Source: Criblamydia sequanensis CRIB-18 (GTDB taxonomy: Bacteria; Chlamydiota; Chlamydiia; Chlamydiales; Criblamydiaceae). From it: a stretch of 64,000 nt of DNA. Below the pieces are notes generated by a model. That model made no database searches. It was not told where the DNA came from and saw only the letters and a list, made by a program, of their open reading frames with translations. The position numbers and the translations under genes were made by a program. Positions within the stretch are counted from its first letter, which is position 1. Every line of letters begins with the position of its first letter. This document shows, piece after piece, positions 51,656 through 60,576 of the stretch. The DNA is taken from assembly GCF_000750955.1 (NCBI RefSeq), contig NZ_CCEJ010000005.1, positions 183,090-247,089 on the forward strand, in the 5' to 3' direction.

Positions 51656-52432
51656 CTATCTTAATTGGCCGAACTGAGGCGTTTGTATTTCCGGCGGCCC
51701 TTGTTCATTTATATATACTTTTGATTTTTCAAAAATAGTATTCCAACTAGGTTCTCTTTGCAAACTTAGCTCTTCATCCATCGCTTTAAATAAAGCAATC
51801 GTAAAAAAACCGCCTTCCGGCATTACCCAGTACCAAGAGGGTTGTCCGGGGGATGAACTTGAGAAAACAAAAACGCCCTTCTGATTGAACAATTTTTTTA
51901 GATTAACCGAGTGGTTATTTGCCCTGACCGCATCCGTTGCTATCCCTTTTACAAGAAGAGGCGCATTTGAATCCGGGATAGTGCTATTGCAAGTATCCGC
52001 AATCGCAAGAATCATTTTCGGTTTTTTCTGTTTAAGTAGTTGTACTACATGAATAAAATCAATGCCCTTCTTGCTATCATTGTGAAATGAAAAGCTTGGC
52101 CAAGGATTCTTTTTTGTTGTTTCCCGATAGCCGTGCCCTGCCCAATAAAAAATAACGATTCCATCGCTTTTGCAGCGTAAATTTTTAATTTGATTAATAA
52201 AGGTGGAATCAGCTTTTTTGTCTTTAAAAACATGCAGCTTGAGATCATAATTTAGAGTCCGGGAAAGTTCTTTAGCAAAACCTTCCATTTTTAAAAGATT
52301 TGTTCTAACAGATGGGCCAATCCCATCCGCTTCCGTATCGCAAATTAGAAAAACATCTAAATTAGCAGCAGTTAGAGAAGTTGCAAAACAAACTATTAAG
52401 AATAATAAAATTAATTTTACGTTTTTTAACAC
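51656..52432 (-). CDS. Secreted caspase-like protein (peptidase C14 / metacaspase p20)
   Basis: A 258-residue protein with a signal peptide (residues 1-22, ending LTAA) and a caspase-fold p20-like domain. The catalytic dyad is H100 in IVIFYWAGHGYR and C148 in ILAIADTCNS, with the flanking strands VFLICDTEA and VFVFSSSSPGQPSWY. The HGY and D-x-C spacing fits metacaspase-like C14 enzymes, which cut after Arg or Lys; residues for specificity cannot be read. Export by the signal peptide would place it in the periplasm or beyond. The start is a GTG (52432); no in-frame ATG exists nearby. It is on the same strand as the F-box gene, probably its upstream partner. Confidence 0.8.
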   Translation of the reverse strand: MLKNVKLILLFLIVCFATSLTAANLDVFLICDTEADGIGPSVRTNLLKMEGFAKELSRTLNYDLKLHVFKDKKADSTFINQIKNLRCKSDGIVIFYWAGHGYRETTKKNPWPSFSFHNDSKKGIDFIHVVQLLKQKKPKMILAIADTCNSTIPDSNAPLLVKGIATDAVRANNHSVNLKKLFNQKGVFVFSSSSPGQPSWYWVMPEGGFFTIALFKAMDEELSLQREPSWNTIFEKSKVYINEQGPPEIQTPQFGQLR

Positions 52433-52597
52433 AAAGACACCAGGCTTTAAATATATAAATAATTATCTTAACCAAAAAATGTTAATAAAATGTTAACCAT
52501 AAAAAAATAATATTTTTAAAAAATTTTTTCCTCTTAAATTGAAGCTTTCGCTAATCTAGTTTAAGTTCATTAGACCCTTGAAAGGATAGACTTCTCC

Positions 52598-55483
52598 ATG
52601 AAATTTCTTTTTTTTCTCCTAGGCTTATTTGTTATCAACCAAATTGACGCCCTTGAAACGATTAAAGATGAAAGAACTATCCCCATTCTAACTCCTTCTC
52701 TAAAAGATCAGAAAAGCGTTAAATTAAGACTCGATAATGGACTTGAAGCCTTTATCATCTCAGACCCTGATACTGATAAAACGGGGGCTGTTTTAACTGT
52801 GCTAACAGGCGGATTTTCCGATCCTTTAGAGCACCCCGGGATGGCGCATTTTTTAGAGCACATGCTTTTTTTAGGGACAGAGGAATACCCCGATGAGTCG
52901 GAATACCAACGCTATATCAAAGACCATGGCGGAAGTGCGAACGCTTTCACAACCTCTGATGCCACGACTTTTTTATTCACAGTAGACCCCGATGGCTTGG
53001 AAGGGGCTCTCTCTCGCTTTTCAAGTTTTTTTAAAAAACCTCTTTTTTCACCTTCCGGTGTAGCAAGAGAGCTTAATGCTATCGACCAAGAATACTCTAA
53101 AAACATCGAGAACGAAGATTTTAGAGATCTTTATGTCCATTATGATTTAGCCTCCCCTGAATATCGGAAGCGCGCCTTCTATATGGGTAATAGTAAATCG
53201 CTTTCCAAAGTGACGCAAGATGAGCTTAAAAAATGGTATGAAACTAACTATAGCGCTCATATCATGAAATTGATTGTGGTCGGGAAACAGCCCTTAGAAG
53301 AGTTAAAGCAACTTGTGATTAAAGATTTTAGCGGCATCCCCAAAAGAGAGATCATAAAGACGGATATTGCAGGGCCTTTATCGAACCCTTCCTTTGCCGG
53401 AAAATTAATCTACATTGAGCCTTTGCAGGAACTAAGAACTCTAAATTTAACGTTTGAAGTGCCCGAAAAATATAAAAAAATGCTTGATTCTAAGCCTTAT
53501 AGCGTTGTTTGCAGTGTGCTTGGCGATGAAAGCGAAACTTCTCTATTAAATGCCTTGAAAAAAGAAGGCCTTGCAGAATCCCTAACGTGCGGGGATTTAC
53601 ATTTCGGAGGCAAAAAACTTGAAATTTACGTTCAAATTGGCTTAACCGCAAAAGGGGTTGCAAATTGGCAAACCGTGCTTGAGAGATTTTTACAAGCGGT
53701 TGCTAATTTTAAAGAGAAAAAATTTCCTAAAATGCTTTTTGATGACATTAATCAAATTCAGACCTTGTCCTATCAGTTTCAATCCAGGGAAAATCTCTTT
53801 TCCGATTTAATGATGCAAGGCATTAGGATCATTGAAGAGCCTCTTTCAACCTATCCGGAAAGAAGCCTTGTCACAAAAAAATATGATGAAAAAGCAGTCA
53901 TGAATTTGCTTTCTTATTTATCTTTGCAAAACATGCATATTTATTTAAAGGCCCCTAAAGGCGAAGTGCCTTATAAAGCGGATCAAGAAGAACCTTGGCT
54001 TCATGTACGCTATGGAATTACCTCTTTAACTCCTGAGGATTTAAATCGCTTTAAAAATATCAAACTAAATAAAGCGATCGACCTTCCTGAAAAAAATCGT
54101 TTTCTTCCAAAAAATGTAGCCGTACATCCACTTGAAGAAACTGAAACTCGCGACACGCTTCTCCCTATACCCAAATTAATTTTAGACACCGCTTTTCAAG
54201 AACTCTACTACGCTAAGGACACAAGCTTTAGGCTTCCGCAATCCACGTTAAACTTCCAGATTCATACGAAAGCTTCCACTTTAGAAGATGTGAGAAGCCA
54301 AACATTGCTAGAACTTTACTTAAGAAGCATTAGAGAAGCCTTAAATCCTTTGACCTACCCTGCAAAAGTTGCAGGAATGGACTTTGATATTAAAAAAGGA
54401 ATTTATGGCATTCTTCTGACAGTAGATGGATTTAGCGATAGCATTGATGATGTTCTGCAAGCTATGATTCAAACTTTAAAAGACCCTAAGGCCATCATTT
54501 CGCAATTTGATACCGCTAAAGACGCGCTATCAAGAGAGTGGGGAAATTTTCCATTAAGCCCGCCTATTAATCAAGGAGTAGATGAGTTAAAAGCGCTCCT
54601 TTATAAGGAAAGCACGCTTCCCACCCAAAAATTGATCGAACTAAAACAGATCACAAAAGAGGATTTTGCTAAATGGGTCTCGCACTTTTTCGATGAGGCT
54701 TTTATAAAGGGATTGGTTTTTGGTGATATCTCAGGAGAAAAAGCAACAGACATTGCTAAAAATCTAACCTCCTCCTTAGTAAAAAATCCTCTTCCTAAAG
54801 ACCAAATTAAAAGACCTAGCATTGTCGATCTTGGCGCCCAAGAATCCCCTTTCTATATTTCAAAACCGATAGCCTCTAAAGGCAATGCCGCCATTTTAGC
54901 GATCGAAACGCCTTTCCCATTTAGTTTTGAAAAAAGAGCTTCCCACCACCTTCTTTCACAATCTTTAAGCGAACCTTTCTTTTCTGAATTAAGGACGAAA
55001 CAGCAGACGGGGTATATTGTACAAGCACAAGGAGAAGAAGCGGAAAAAGCTCTTTTTCAATATTTTCTTGTGCAATCAAGCTCTCATAGCACGGAAGATC
55101 TTTTAGCAAGGTTTGAGCTTTTCATTGAAACTTTCACTCGGGATATTAAAGAAAATATTCCGGAAGAGCGTTTTAATAACTTAAAAAGCGCCGCTGTTTA
55201 TTTATTAAAAAATCCTGCCAAAAGCTTAAGCGAAATGGGAAAACTGCTCTCTTATATTTATCTGCAATACGATGATTTTACTTGGCTGGATCAAAGACTA
55301 AAAGCCTTAGAAAGCTTAACCTACGAGGACTTCATCAATTACTCAAAAAAAGTTCTTGGTAAAAAAAATAAAGCCCGGGCTGCGATCCTATTAAACGGTT
55401 TGGTAGAAGATGAATCCTTTTTGCAATACAAAAGAGCCGAATCCCTCGAAGTCGTCAAGAAAGAATTAACTTACGTTCCATAA
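52598..55483 (+). CDS. ptr: Insulinase-family (M16) zinc protease, Ptr-like
   Basis: A 961-residue protein with a signal peptide (MKFLFFLLGLFVINQIDA). The inverted zinc motif HFLEH is at 84-88, with the third ligand Glu about 75 residues on in the segment RELNAIDQEYSKNIENED. A full four-domain M16A layout fits the length, as in pitrilysin/insulin-degrading enzyme; the C-terminal half shows SQSLSEPFFSELRTKQQTGY and IVQAQGEE, the usual non-catalytic partner motif. It degrades peptides in the periplasm. It corresponds to CT806, normally next to plsB; here the F-box and caspase-like genes lie between. AAAGGATA precedes the ATG. Confidence 0.95.
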   Translation: MKFLFFLLGLFVINQIDALETIKDERTIPILTPSLKDQKSVKLRLDNGLEAFIISDPDTDKTGAVLTVLTGGFSDPLEHPGMAHFLEHMLFLGTEEYPDESEYQRYIKDHGGSANAFTTSDATTFLFTVDPDGLEGALSRFSSFFKKPLFSPSGVARELNAIDQEYSKNIENEDFRDLYVHYDLASPEYRKRAFYMGNSKSLSKVTQDELKKWYETNYSAHIMKLIVVGKQPLEELKQLVIKDFSGIPKREIIKTDIAGPLSNPSFAGKLIYIEPLQELRTLNLTFEVPEKYKKMLDSKPYSVVCSVLGDESETSLLNALKKEGLAESLTCGDLHFGGKKLEIYVQIGLTAKGVANWQTVLERFLQAVANFKEKKFPKMLFDDINQIQTLSYQFQSRENLFSDLMMQGIRIIEEPLSTYPERSLVTKKYDEKAVMNLLSYLSLQNMHIYLKAPKGEVPYKADQEEPWLHVRYGITSLTPEDLNRFKNIKLNKAIDLPEKNRFLPKNVAVHPLEETETRDTLLPIPKLILDTAFQELYYAKDTSFRLPQSTLNFQIHTKASTLEDVRSQTLLELYLRSIREALNPLTYPAKVAGMDFDIKKGIYGILLTVDGFSDSIDDVLQAMIQTLKDPKAIISQFDTAKDALSREWGNFPLSPPINQGVDELKALLYKESTLPTQKLIELKQITKEDFAKWVSHFFDEAFIKGLVFGDISGEKATDIAKNLTSSLVKNPLPKDQIKRPSIVDLGAQESPFYISKPIASKGNAAILAIETPFPFSFEKRASHHLLSQSLSEPFFSELRTKQQTGYIVQAQGEEAEKALFQYFLVQSSSHSTEDLLARFELFIETFTRDIKENIPEERFNNLKSAAVYLLKNPAKSLSEMGKLLSYIYLQYDDFTWLDQRLKALESLTYEDFINYSKKVLGKKNKARAAILLNGLVEDESFLQYKRAESLEVVKKELTYVP

Positions 55484-55494
55484 GGGAATAATAG

Positions 55495-55515
55495 GGCTTC
55501 TTTCAAAAAGAAGCC
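55495..55515. terminator. Bidirectional hairpin between convergent ptr and methyltransferase genes
   Basis: GGCTTCTTT (55495-55503) pairs with AAAGAAGCC (55507-55515) over a 3-nt loop, 12 bp after the ptr stop and touching the stop of the opposite gene. The flanking T/A runs are short, so it may act weakly in both directions. Confidence 0.5.
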
Positions 55516-57005
55516 TAACATTCATCTACTCTCAAAAGCTTGGCTTTTTGTTGGCAAGCTTTTGCTTTTTCCATGTCGCCTATTTTAAAAAAAGCAGCCG
55601 CTAGATTTTGCAAGAGTTCTTTTGTCTCCCCTCCCCATCTGATGGCTTCCTCAAAATAGTTTATAGCGTGATTGAAAAAAGCCGCTTCAAAAGCTATGAC
55701 CCCTAGATTTTGCCATAAATCGCGCTCGCTTTTAGAAACAGGATAAAAGTTTTCACTTACCTCTTCCAAAGCATTTAAAAGCTCTTTTCTGTTTCCTTTA
55801 TCTAACTCAAGAGCTTTTCTTATAAGGGGAAAAAAAGTGAAAAAAATAGCAGGGTCAAAGCCTCCAAGCTTTAGCAAAAGAAGCAAAAGCTTAAGAGATG
55901 TGATTTCAAGGTTTTCCATTTCGCCAATTAAGAGCCAATAGTCTTTTGGCTCAAAATCCGCGATAGTCACATTGAAAGCTTGAATCAGATGAGGGAAATC
56001 CTTTTCTTCGCCATTTAGGAGTCCCGTCATGGATAAAAATTTCGGATCGGGAAGCTTGGGAAGAAGGCCAAAACCCCCTCTATTTTTAAGGTAAAGATTT
56101 AAAGCATGATAGCTTACAGGAATTGAAAAGGTGCCATGTTTATCAAGCCGGATCCATTTCTCATGCCTCACTTGATCAAGGGTTGCAGCGCCTTGATCGC
56201 AAGCTAAGAAAAGAAGCGGCTTTTTGCTTATGTTTTGAAAGCCTTCTAGAACTTCAAATGCTCCTAAAGGCATTAAAAAAGGGACATTATCCAAATGATT
56301 AGAGTAATAATCGAGCAGCTCCGAAGCCTTGCCATCTTCTTCTAAAAATTCTTCAAATTTAGATTCCATTTCAAGATCTGATATCCAATCTGAAATAAAA
56401 TCTCCTTTTTTATTTTCAGGCAGGGTTAATTTTACAAACCCTTTTTCCTTTATTCCTCCTGTTACCCGATAAAGCTCTTGCGGGATCGTATCAAAGAAAT
56501 AATTAGCAATTAAAATAGCGTTATTTAACTGATCAAGAGTTTGATGAGACTTTCTAAGCTTAATAGGCTCTTTTTGATTATGAAAAAAAAGAGCCGTATC
56601 CGCAATTCCGGCATCAAAAAATGGCCTTAAGCGAAAATGATTTTCTAGAAAGAGTAAATTTTCTTCGCTGATATCTGTCATCACATATTTAAAGGATATC
56701 CTGTCTTTGAATGGAGCGCTCAATTCTTGAAAAAATTTAAGGAAGAGATAGGCAAATCTGCCTGTGCCGGCACCAAGATCAAAAAAAATGATCTCAATTC
56801 GTTCATTTTGTATAAGAAGATCTTCAATATAAGCAGAAGAAAGCCAAGCAAAACTTTTGGCAGTCAGAGGAGAGCTTGTCAGGTAAAAAGGAACGCCTTT
56901 CTCTGTCCAGGCTTTAAGAGCAAATTCTTGATAGGCTTTAATCTGTAATTTCCAGAGAAGAGACTTTGAAAAAGGCGTAAACTCTTCAACTATGTGCCTG
57001 GACAA
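55515..57005 (-). CDS. MidA/NDUFAF7-like SAM-dependent methyltransferase with TPR-like tail
   Basis: A 496-residue protein. The SAM-binding segment is FFDLGAGTGRFAYLFLKFF (about 73-91), with TDISEENLLFLENHF later and ILIANYFFDTIPQELYRV, a pattern like the COG1565 (MidA/NDUFAF7) protein-arginine methyltransferases. The C-terminal ~150 residues contain TPR-like helices (AINYFEEAIRWGGETKELLQ, NLAAAFFKIGDMEKAKACQQ). NDUFAF7 methylates a subunit of respiratory complex I; whether this protein does is unknown, and the chlamydial respiratory chain differs. The start is a TTG with GAGAG about 7 nt upstream; no ATG is available near it. Confidence 0.7.
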   Translation of the reverse strand: MSRHIVEEFTPFSKSLLWKLQIKAYQEFALKAWTEKGVPFYLTSSPLTAKSFAWLSSAYIEDLLIQNERIEIIFFDLGAGTGRFAYLFLKFFQELSAPFKDRISFKYVMTDISEENLLFLENHFRLRPFFDAGIADTALFFHNQKEPIKLRKSHQTLDQLNNAILIANYFFDTIPQELYRVTGGIKEKGFVKLTLPENKKGDFISDWISDLEMESKFEEFLEEDGKASELLDYYSNHLDNVPFLMPLGAFEVLEGFQNISKKPLLFLACDQGAATLDQVRHEKWIRLDKHGTFSIPVSYHALNLYLKNRGGFGLLPKLPDPKFLSMTGLLNGEEKDFPHLIQAFNVTIADFEPKDYWLLIGEMENLEITSLKLLLLLLKLGGFDPAIFFTFFPLIRKALELDKGNRKELLNALEEVSENFYPVSKSERDLWQNLGVIAFEAAFFNHAINYFEEAIRWGGETKELLQNLAAAFFKIGDMEKAKACQQKAKLLRVDEC

Positions 57006-57074
57006 TTTTATCTCTCAAGTTAGAACCATAAATTTATATTTATCCTTAAGAGGGGGAGATTCGCAAGTACAAAC

Positions 57075-57587
57075 TTAGTTTAGTTTAAGAAGCAGCTGAA
57101 TCCCGTGAGCTGAAAGAGCAAGAGACACTCCCACTATAAAACTAAGAAAAGTTAGGCCCCATAAATAGTAAGACCTCTTCTTTTCCAAATATAAAAACCA
57201 TTTATTAATCAGGTTGCTATAAAAATCCTGGCTATCTGTTTCTAAGATGGCTTTATTTTTAAGCTCGTAAGAGAGTTTATGAAATTCTGCAATCCCTTTC
57301 TGCATGATTTTTTCTTCCAAGGTTGGCAAGAAGAAAACAGGAGGAATGGAAAGTTCTTTTTTTATTCCATTTAAGACAGCTTTGATTTTCTCTTGAGCGA
57401 TAGCATCCAAATGCAGAGAATTAAAGAGAACCTCGATGGCTTCTTTGCCAAGCTCATTTTTTTGCATAAGCTCGGCCAGTTTCTTTTGGGTAAATTCTTG
57501 TCTAAAAGGGGAAAAAATAAAAATTCTCATGAGGTAATGAATTAAAAAAGCTAACAAAAAACCTAGAATAAGAGCATAATTAAACAA
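57075..57587 (-). CDS. Small membrane protein, possibly DUF445-related
   Basis: A 170-residue protein with one helix at each end (about 4-25, ALILGFLLAFLIHYLMRIFIF, and about 140-165) and a helical middle. The N-terminal 'membrane helix, then IFSPFRQEFTQKKLAELM' resembles the opening of DUF445 proteins, whose members span the membrane at both ends; the likeness is slight. No catalytic motif is seen. It starts with TTG after AGGAAC, a good ribosome site, and lies 69 bp upstream of the MidA-like gene on the same strand. Confidence 0.5.
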   Translation of the reverse strand: MFNYALILGFLLAFLIHYLMRIFIFSPFRQEFTQKKLAELMQKNELGKEAIEVLFNSLHLDAIAQEKIKAVLNGIKKELSIPPVFFLPTLEEKIMQKGIAEFHKLSYELKNKAILETDSQDFYSNLINKWFLYLEKKRSYYLWGLTFLSFIVGVSLALSAHGIQLLLKLN

Positions 57588-57668
57588 GATTTGTTCCTAT
57601 AATTGTATTTACTTGCAAATAATAAAGAAATATTTTAAAATGTTCATTTAAATCCTTAAGGAATCAGT

Positions 57669-57986
57669 ATGTTTTTTGAGCTTTCGGAAAACAAAACAAA
57701 AAATCTCGAAAAGAAGATCCACGAGCTAACCTTAGAAGTCGAAAGACAAAATGAGGCTATCTCTAAACTTTTTAACGAAATCGGTTGCACCCCAGAGGAA
57801 CTCCATCTATTCCTAAAAAATCCGGAAAATTTTTCCCCTCAAGAATTTGAAATCCTGAAAGAATTACAAAGGCTAGTCTCGGAAAAATCGGATTTAAGCC
57901 TTAGCGCCCTATATTCCCCCTCTCAAAACAAGCAAAGAATGGAGGAGCGAAAAGAAGTCGCCCCCCACTGGATTTTTTGCCGCTAG
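57669..57986 (+). CDS. Small coiled-coil protein of unknown function
   Basis: A 105-residue acidic protein. Residues ~5-45 form a coiled coil (ENKTKNLEKKIHELTLEVER), then SKLFNEIGCTPEELHLFLKN and a second helix (FSPQEFEILKELQRLVSEKS). It ends with a short segment PHWIFCR. AAGGAAT precedes the ATG at a good distance. The last 4 bp overlap the convergent proS. A short coiled-coil protein with such a compact C-terminal tail occurs in Chlamydiae as far as I recall, but I cannot name it; a chaperone- or adaptor-like role is only a guess. Confidence 0.6.
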   Translation: MFFELSENKTKNLEKKIHELTLEVERQNEAISKLFNEIGCTPEELHLFLKNPENFSPQEFEILKELQRLVSEKSDLSLSALYSPSQNKQRMEERKEVAPHWIFCR

Positions 57987-59506
57987 TAGCTTTTTGCGAA
58001 GATCGCATCAATTGTTGCTTCTTTCCCCGTTAAAACACAGGTTCCTTGGGTTCCACTTTGATCAAGGGGGAGGCATCTAATTGAAACTTTAAGCTCATCA
58101 AGAATTTTTTCAGATTCCGGATCGCCGCACCATTTTGCCAAAACAAACCCTCCATGAATTTCAGGTTTTTCTTTATCTTTAGGGGTGAAAAATTTCTTAA
58201 ATTCTTCGAAATTTTTGATGTCTTTTTTGATGTGAGCGTCTCTAAAATTCTTAGCTTCCTTCAAGTACCCTTGCTGAATTTCATCTAAAACTTTAAGGAC
58301 GGTCTCTTCTAACGCTTCAATAAGCAAGGGCTGCTTTTCTTTCACACCCTTATCCCTTCTTAGCAAAATCGCGCTTTGAGATTCGACATCCCTTGGGCCC
58401 ACTTCAATTCGGATGGGGATTCCTTTCTTTATCCATTCCCAACTCTTTTCACCGCCCCTTTTATCCCGCTTGTCCACTATAACGCTGAGCTTATTTCCAT
58501 GGTATTCCAAGTTTTTTAGTCTTGATGCAATTTTTTCAGCGTAGGTATACACCTCAGCTTCTAGCTCAGGTTTTGGAACAATCGGTAAAATAACGATTTG
58601 TTTTGGCGCAATCCTTGGGGGGATTCTTAAGCCGTCATCGTCTCCGTGAGCCATGATAAGAGCCCCGATCATCCGGGTCGTGGTTCCCCAAGACGTGGTG
58701 TAGCCATATTCCAGCTCGCCTTCCTTGTTCGTAAATTTAATATCCGAGGCCTTTGAGAAGTTTTGTCCTAGATAGTGCGAGGTTCCGGCTTGAATCGCTT
58801 TTCGATCTTGCATCATCGCTTCAAGGCAATACGTATCCACAGCGCCAGGAAACTTTTCGCTTTCGGTCTTTCTTCCGATAATCACAGGCAGGGCTAAAAC
58901 CTCTTCCATAAAAGAGCGGTAAGTCTCAAGCATCAGGAGGGTTTCTTCAATAGCGTCTCCTTCACTTGCATGAACTGTATGACCTTCTTGCCAAAGAAAT
59001 TCAGCCGTTCTAAGGAAAAGCCTCGGCCTCATTTCCCAGCGAACTACGTTAGCCCATTGGTTAATAAGGAGAGGAAGATCCCGCCAAGACTCGATCCATT
59101 TTGAGAAGGATTCCCCGATAATGGTTTCCGAGGTGGGACGAATAATAAGAGGTTCTTCTAGCTCGCCTGAGGGAACTAACTTACCATCTTTTAGCTCAAG
59201 CCTGTGATGCGTCACAACCGCGCACTCTTTTGCAAACCCTTCCACATGATCGGCTTCTTTTTGGAGCAAGCTTAGAGGGATAAATAAGGGAAAATAAGCA
59301 TTTTCATGGCCAAGGCTCTTTATGCGGTCATCCAATTCCTGTTTCATATTTTCCCAAATGCCATAGCCCCAAGGTTTGATGACCATGCAGCCTCGAACAG
59401 AAGAGTTTTCTGCCAGATCTGCTTCTTTTATCACTTGTTGGTACCATTCCGGATAGTCTTCGGATCTTTTAGGGGAAATAGCAGAACGCCCCTCGTTTTT
59501 ACTCAT
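57983..59506 (-). CDS. proS: Prolyl-tRNA synthetase, archaeal/eukaryotic (class ProS type 3) form
   Basis: A class II synthetase of 507 residues. Motif 1 region GYGIWENMKQELDDRIKSLGHENAYFP-like, motif 2 RWEMRPRLFLRTAEFLWQEG followed by HTVHA, and the RPTSETIIGESFSKW segment are visible; the C-terminal anticodon-binding domain is followed by the zinc-binding-like tail characteristic of the eukaryotic/archaeal type. The 'FLRT-x-EFLWQEGHT' box distinguishes it from the usual bacterial ProS with its editing insertion (570+ residues). It charges tRNA-Pro. I chose the ATG at 59506; the frame extends to a TTG at 59545, which has no good ribosome site. From memory Chlamydiaceae use the bacterial type, so this may be an older exchange. 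Confidence 0.93.
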   Translation of the reverse strand: MSKNEGRSAISPKRSEDYPEWYQQVIKEADLAENSSVRGCMVIKPWGYGIWENMKQELDDRIKSLGHENAYFPLFIPLSLLQKEADHVEGFAKECAVVTHHRLELKDGKLVPSGELEEPLIIRPTSETIIGESFSKWIESWRDLPLLINQWANVVRWEMRPRLFLRTAEFLWQEGHTVHASEGDAIEETLLMLETYRSFMEEVLALPVIIGRKTESEKFPGAVDTYCLEAMMQDRKAIQAGTSHYLGQNFSKASDIKFTNKEGELEYGYTTSWGTTTRMIGALIMAHGDDDGLRIPPRIAPKQIVILPIVPKPELEAEVYTYAEKIASRLKNLEYHGNKLSVIVDKRDKRGGEKSWEWIKKGIPIRIEVGPRDVESQSAILLRRDKGVKEKQPLLIEALEETVLKVLDEIQQGYLKEAKNFRDAHIKKDIKNFEEFKKFFTPKDKEKPEIHGGFVLAKWCGDPESEKILDELKVSIRCLPLDQSGTQGTCVLTGKEATIDAIFAKSY

Positions 59507-59549
59507 AAAATAAAAGCCCTTTTTGAATTCGTAAGAAAATGACAAATAC

Positions 59550-59673
59550 TAGACTCCTTTCGAGACTCCATTCGATTTCTAAATGGCTATTTTTGACATC
59601 ATATTTTTAAATTTTTCAATCATATGCTCGCATATGCTTCAAAAAAATAGATGTGAATTTCGAAAGAAGTTTA
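59550..59673. repeat. MITE-like palindromic element, copy 2 (124 bp, shortened)
   Basis: The left end TAGACTCCTTTCGAGACTCC, then ATTCGATTTCTAAATGG, aligns closely with the reverse complement of the right arm of copy 1 (36249-36411); the right end GAATTTCGAAAGAAGTTTA matches its terminal repeat. The centre is CATATGCTCGCATATG, like copy 1. The right arm is about 40 bp shorter, an apparent internal deletion. It lies 5 bp upstream of the earliest possible proS start and 44 bp from the ATG, where it would affect the promoter or leader. Confidence 0.75.
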
Positions 59674-59733
59674 ATAAAAAACTACCGATTAGCATACAAC
59701 GGGCTTCAATTCGAAAGCTAGAATGAAATTTCA

Positions 59734-60576
59734 TCAACGGCAATAAGCCCTTTCTTCCCGTACTTTTTCATATTCATTTTGAAAGAGATTGAAAAGCTCT
59801 GGATTTAAAGGAAAATCTTGTTTTTTTATCGAACGAATCGCTTCAAGTCCAATAAGAGAGTTGCACCGAAAGAGATTCGCCTCTTTCGGAAGTTCTGAAA
59901 TTTTCATTTTAACGAAGCTGATGTCAAACCCTAACTTTTTTGCAATTCTTAGCATCACTTGACTTGTAATCCCTTTGAGTAACGGGAGTCTATAGCTAGG
60001 CAGAAAAAAATGATTCTCGTTTACCCAAAACAAATTGGAGTAAGAACACTCTAGGATATACCCTTCCTCCGAAATCGAGATCATATCATCATAATCTGAT
60101 TCAAGGGCTTTTTCATGGATAAGGGATCTTTCTAAATAAGAAAGAGTTTTGATGCGGCTTAATCTAGAGTTCACAGGGTGTGGATAAACTCCAAGCGACA
60201 AAGCCTTTTTTTTTGGTGTTTCCAGCTTTTTTAAAAAAAGAATTTTTTGATAACCGGATCCCTCTTTTAAAAGAACTGCTTTTAATCGAAAAAATAAACC
60301 CTCAAGAGAAGTGTTATAGCAAAGGTCTTTAATTTCATTTAAGTCTAATAACTTTTTTGGAGCTTCTATCCCTACGGCCTTTGCATGGCAATAAAGCCTT
60401 CTTTCATGTTCTTTATAAAAAAAAATTTTCTCATGTGTGGCTAGAAGAGTCGTAAAGACTCCCCTTCCAAGGAAAAGAGAGTCTTCTTGAACCCTTGATA
60501 AAAGTTCATTTTTCGAAATAAGTTTTCCATTTAAGGAAAGGGGTTCTTGATTCAATTTATTCCCTCTTCTCTCCAT
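59734..60576 (-). CDS. Aminotransferase class IV, PabC-like (4-amino-4-deoxychorismate lyase)
   Basis: A 280-residue fold-type IV PLP enzyme. The PLP lysine lies in SRIKTLSYLERSLIHEKA, as in PabC (LKTLNRLEQVLL), and the phosphate-binding and substrate part reads ISEEGYILECSYSNLFWVNEN, then PLLKGITSQVML. The N-terminal SLFLGRGVFTTLLATHEKIF also fits. PabC makes 4-aminobenzoate for folate; D-amino-acid and branched-chain aminotransferases share the fold. Start: ATG 60576 overlaps the upstream gene by 20 bp, while a TTG at 60555 directly follows its stop behind AGAGGG; either is possible. It is co-transcribed with the large effector-like gene. Confidence 0.78.
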   Translation of the reverse strand: MERRGNKLNQEPLSLNGKLISKNELLSRVQEDSLFLGRGVFTTLLATHEKIFFYKEHERRLYCHAKAVGIEAPKKLLDLNEIKDLCYNTSLEGLFFRLKAVLLKEGSGYQKILFLKKLETPKKKALSLGVYPHPVNSRLSRIKTLSYLERSLIHEKALESDYDDMISISEEGYILECSYSNLFWVNENHFFLPSYRLPLLKGITSQVMLRIAKKLGFDISFVKMKISELPKEANLFRCNSLIGLEAIRSIKKQDFPLNPELFNLFQNEYEKVREERAYCR

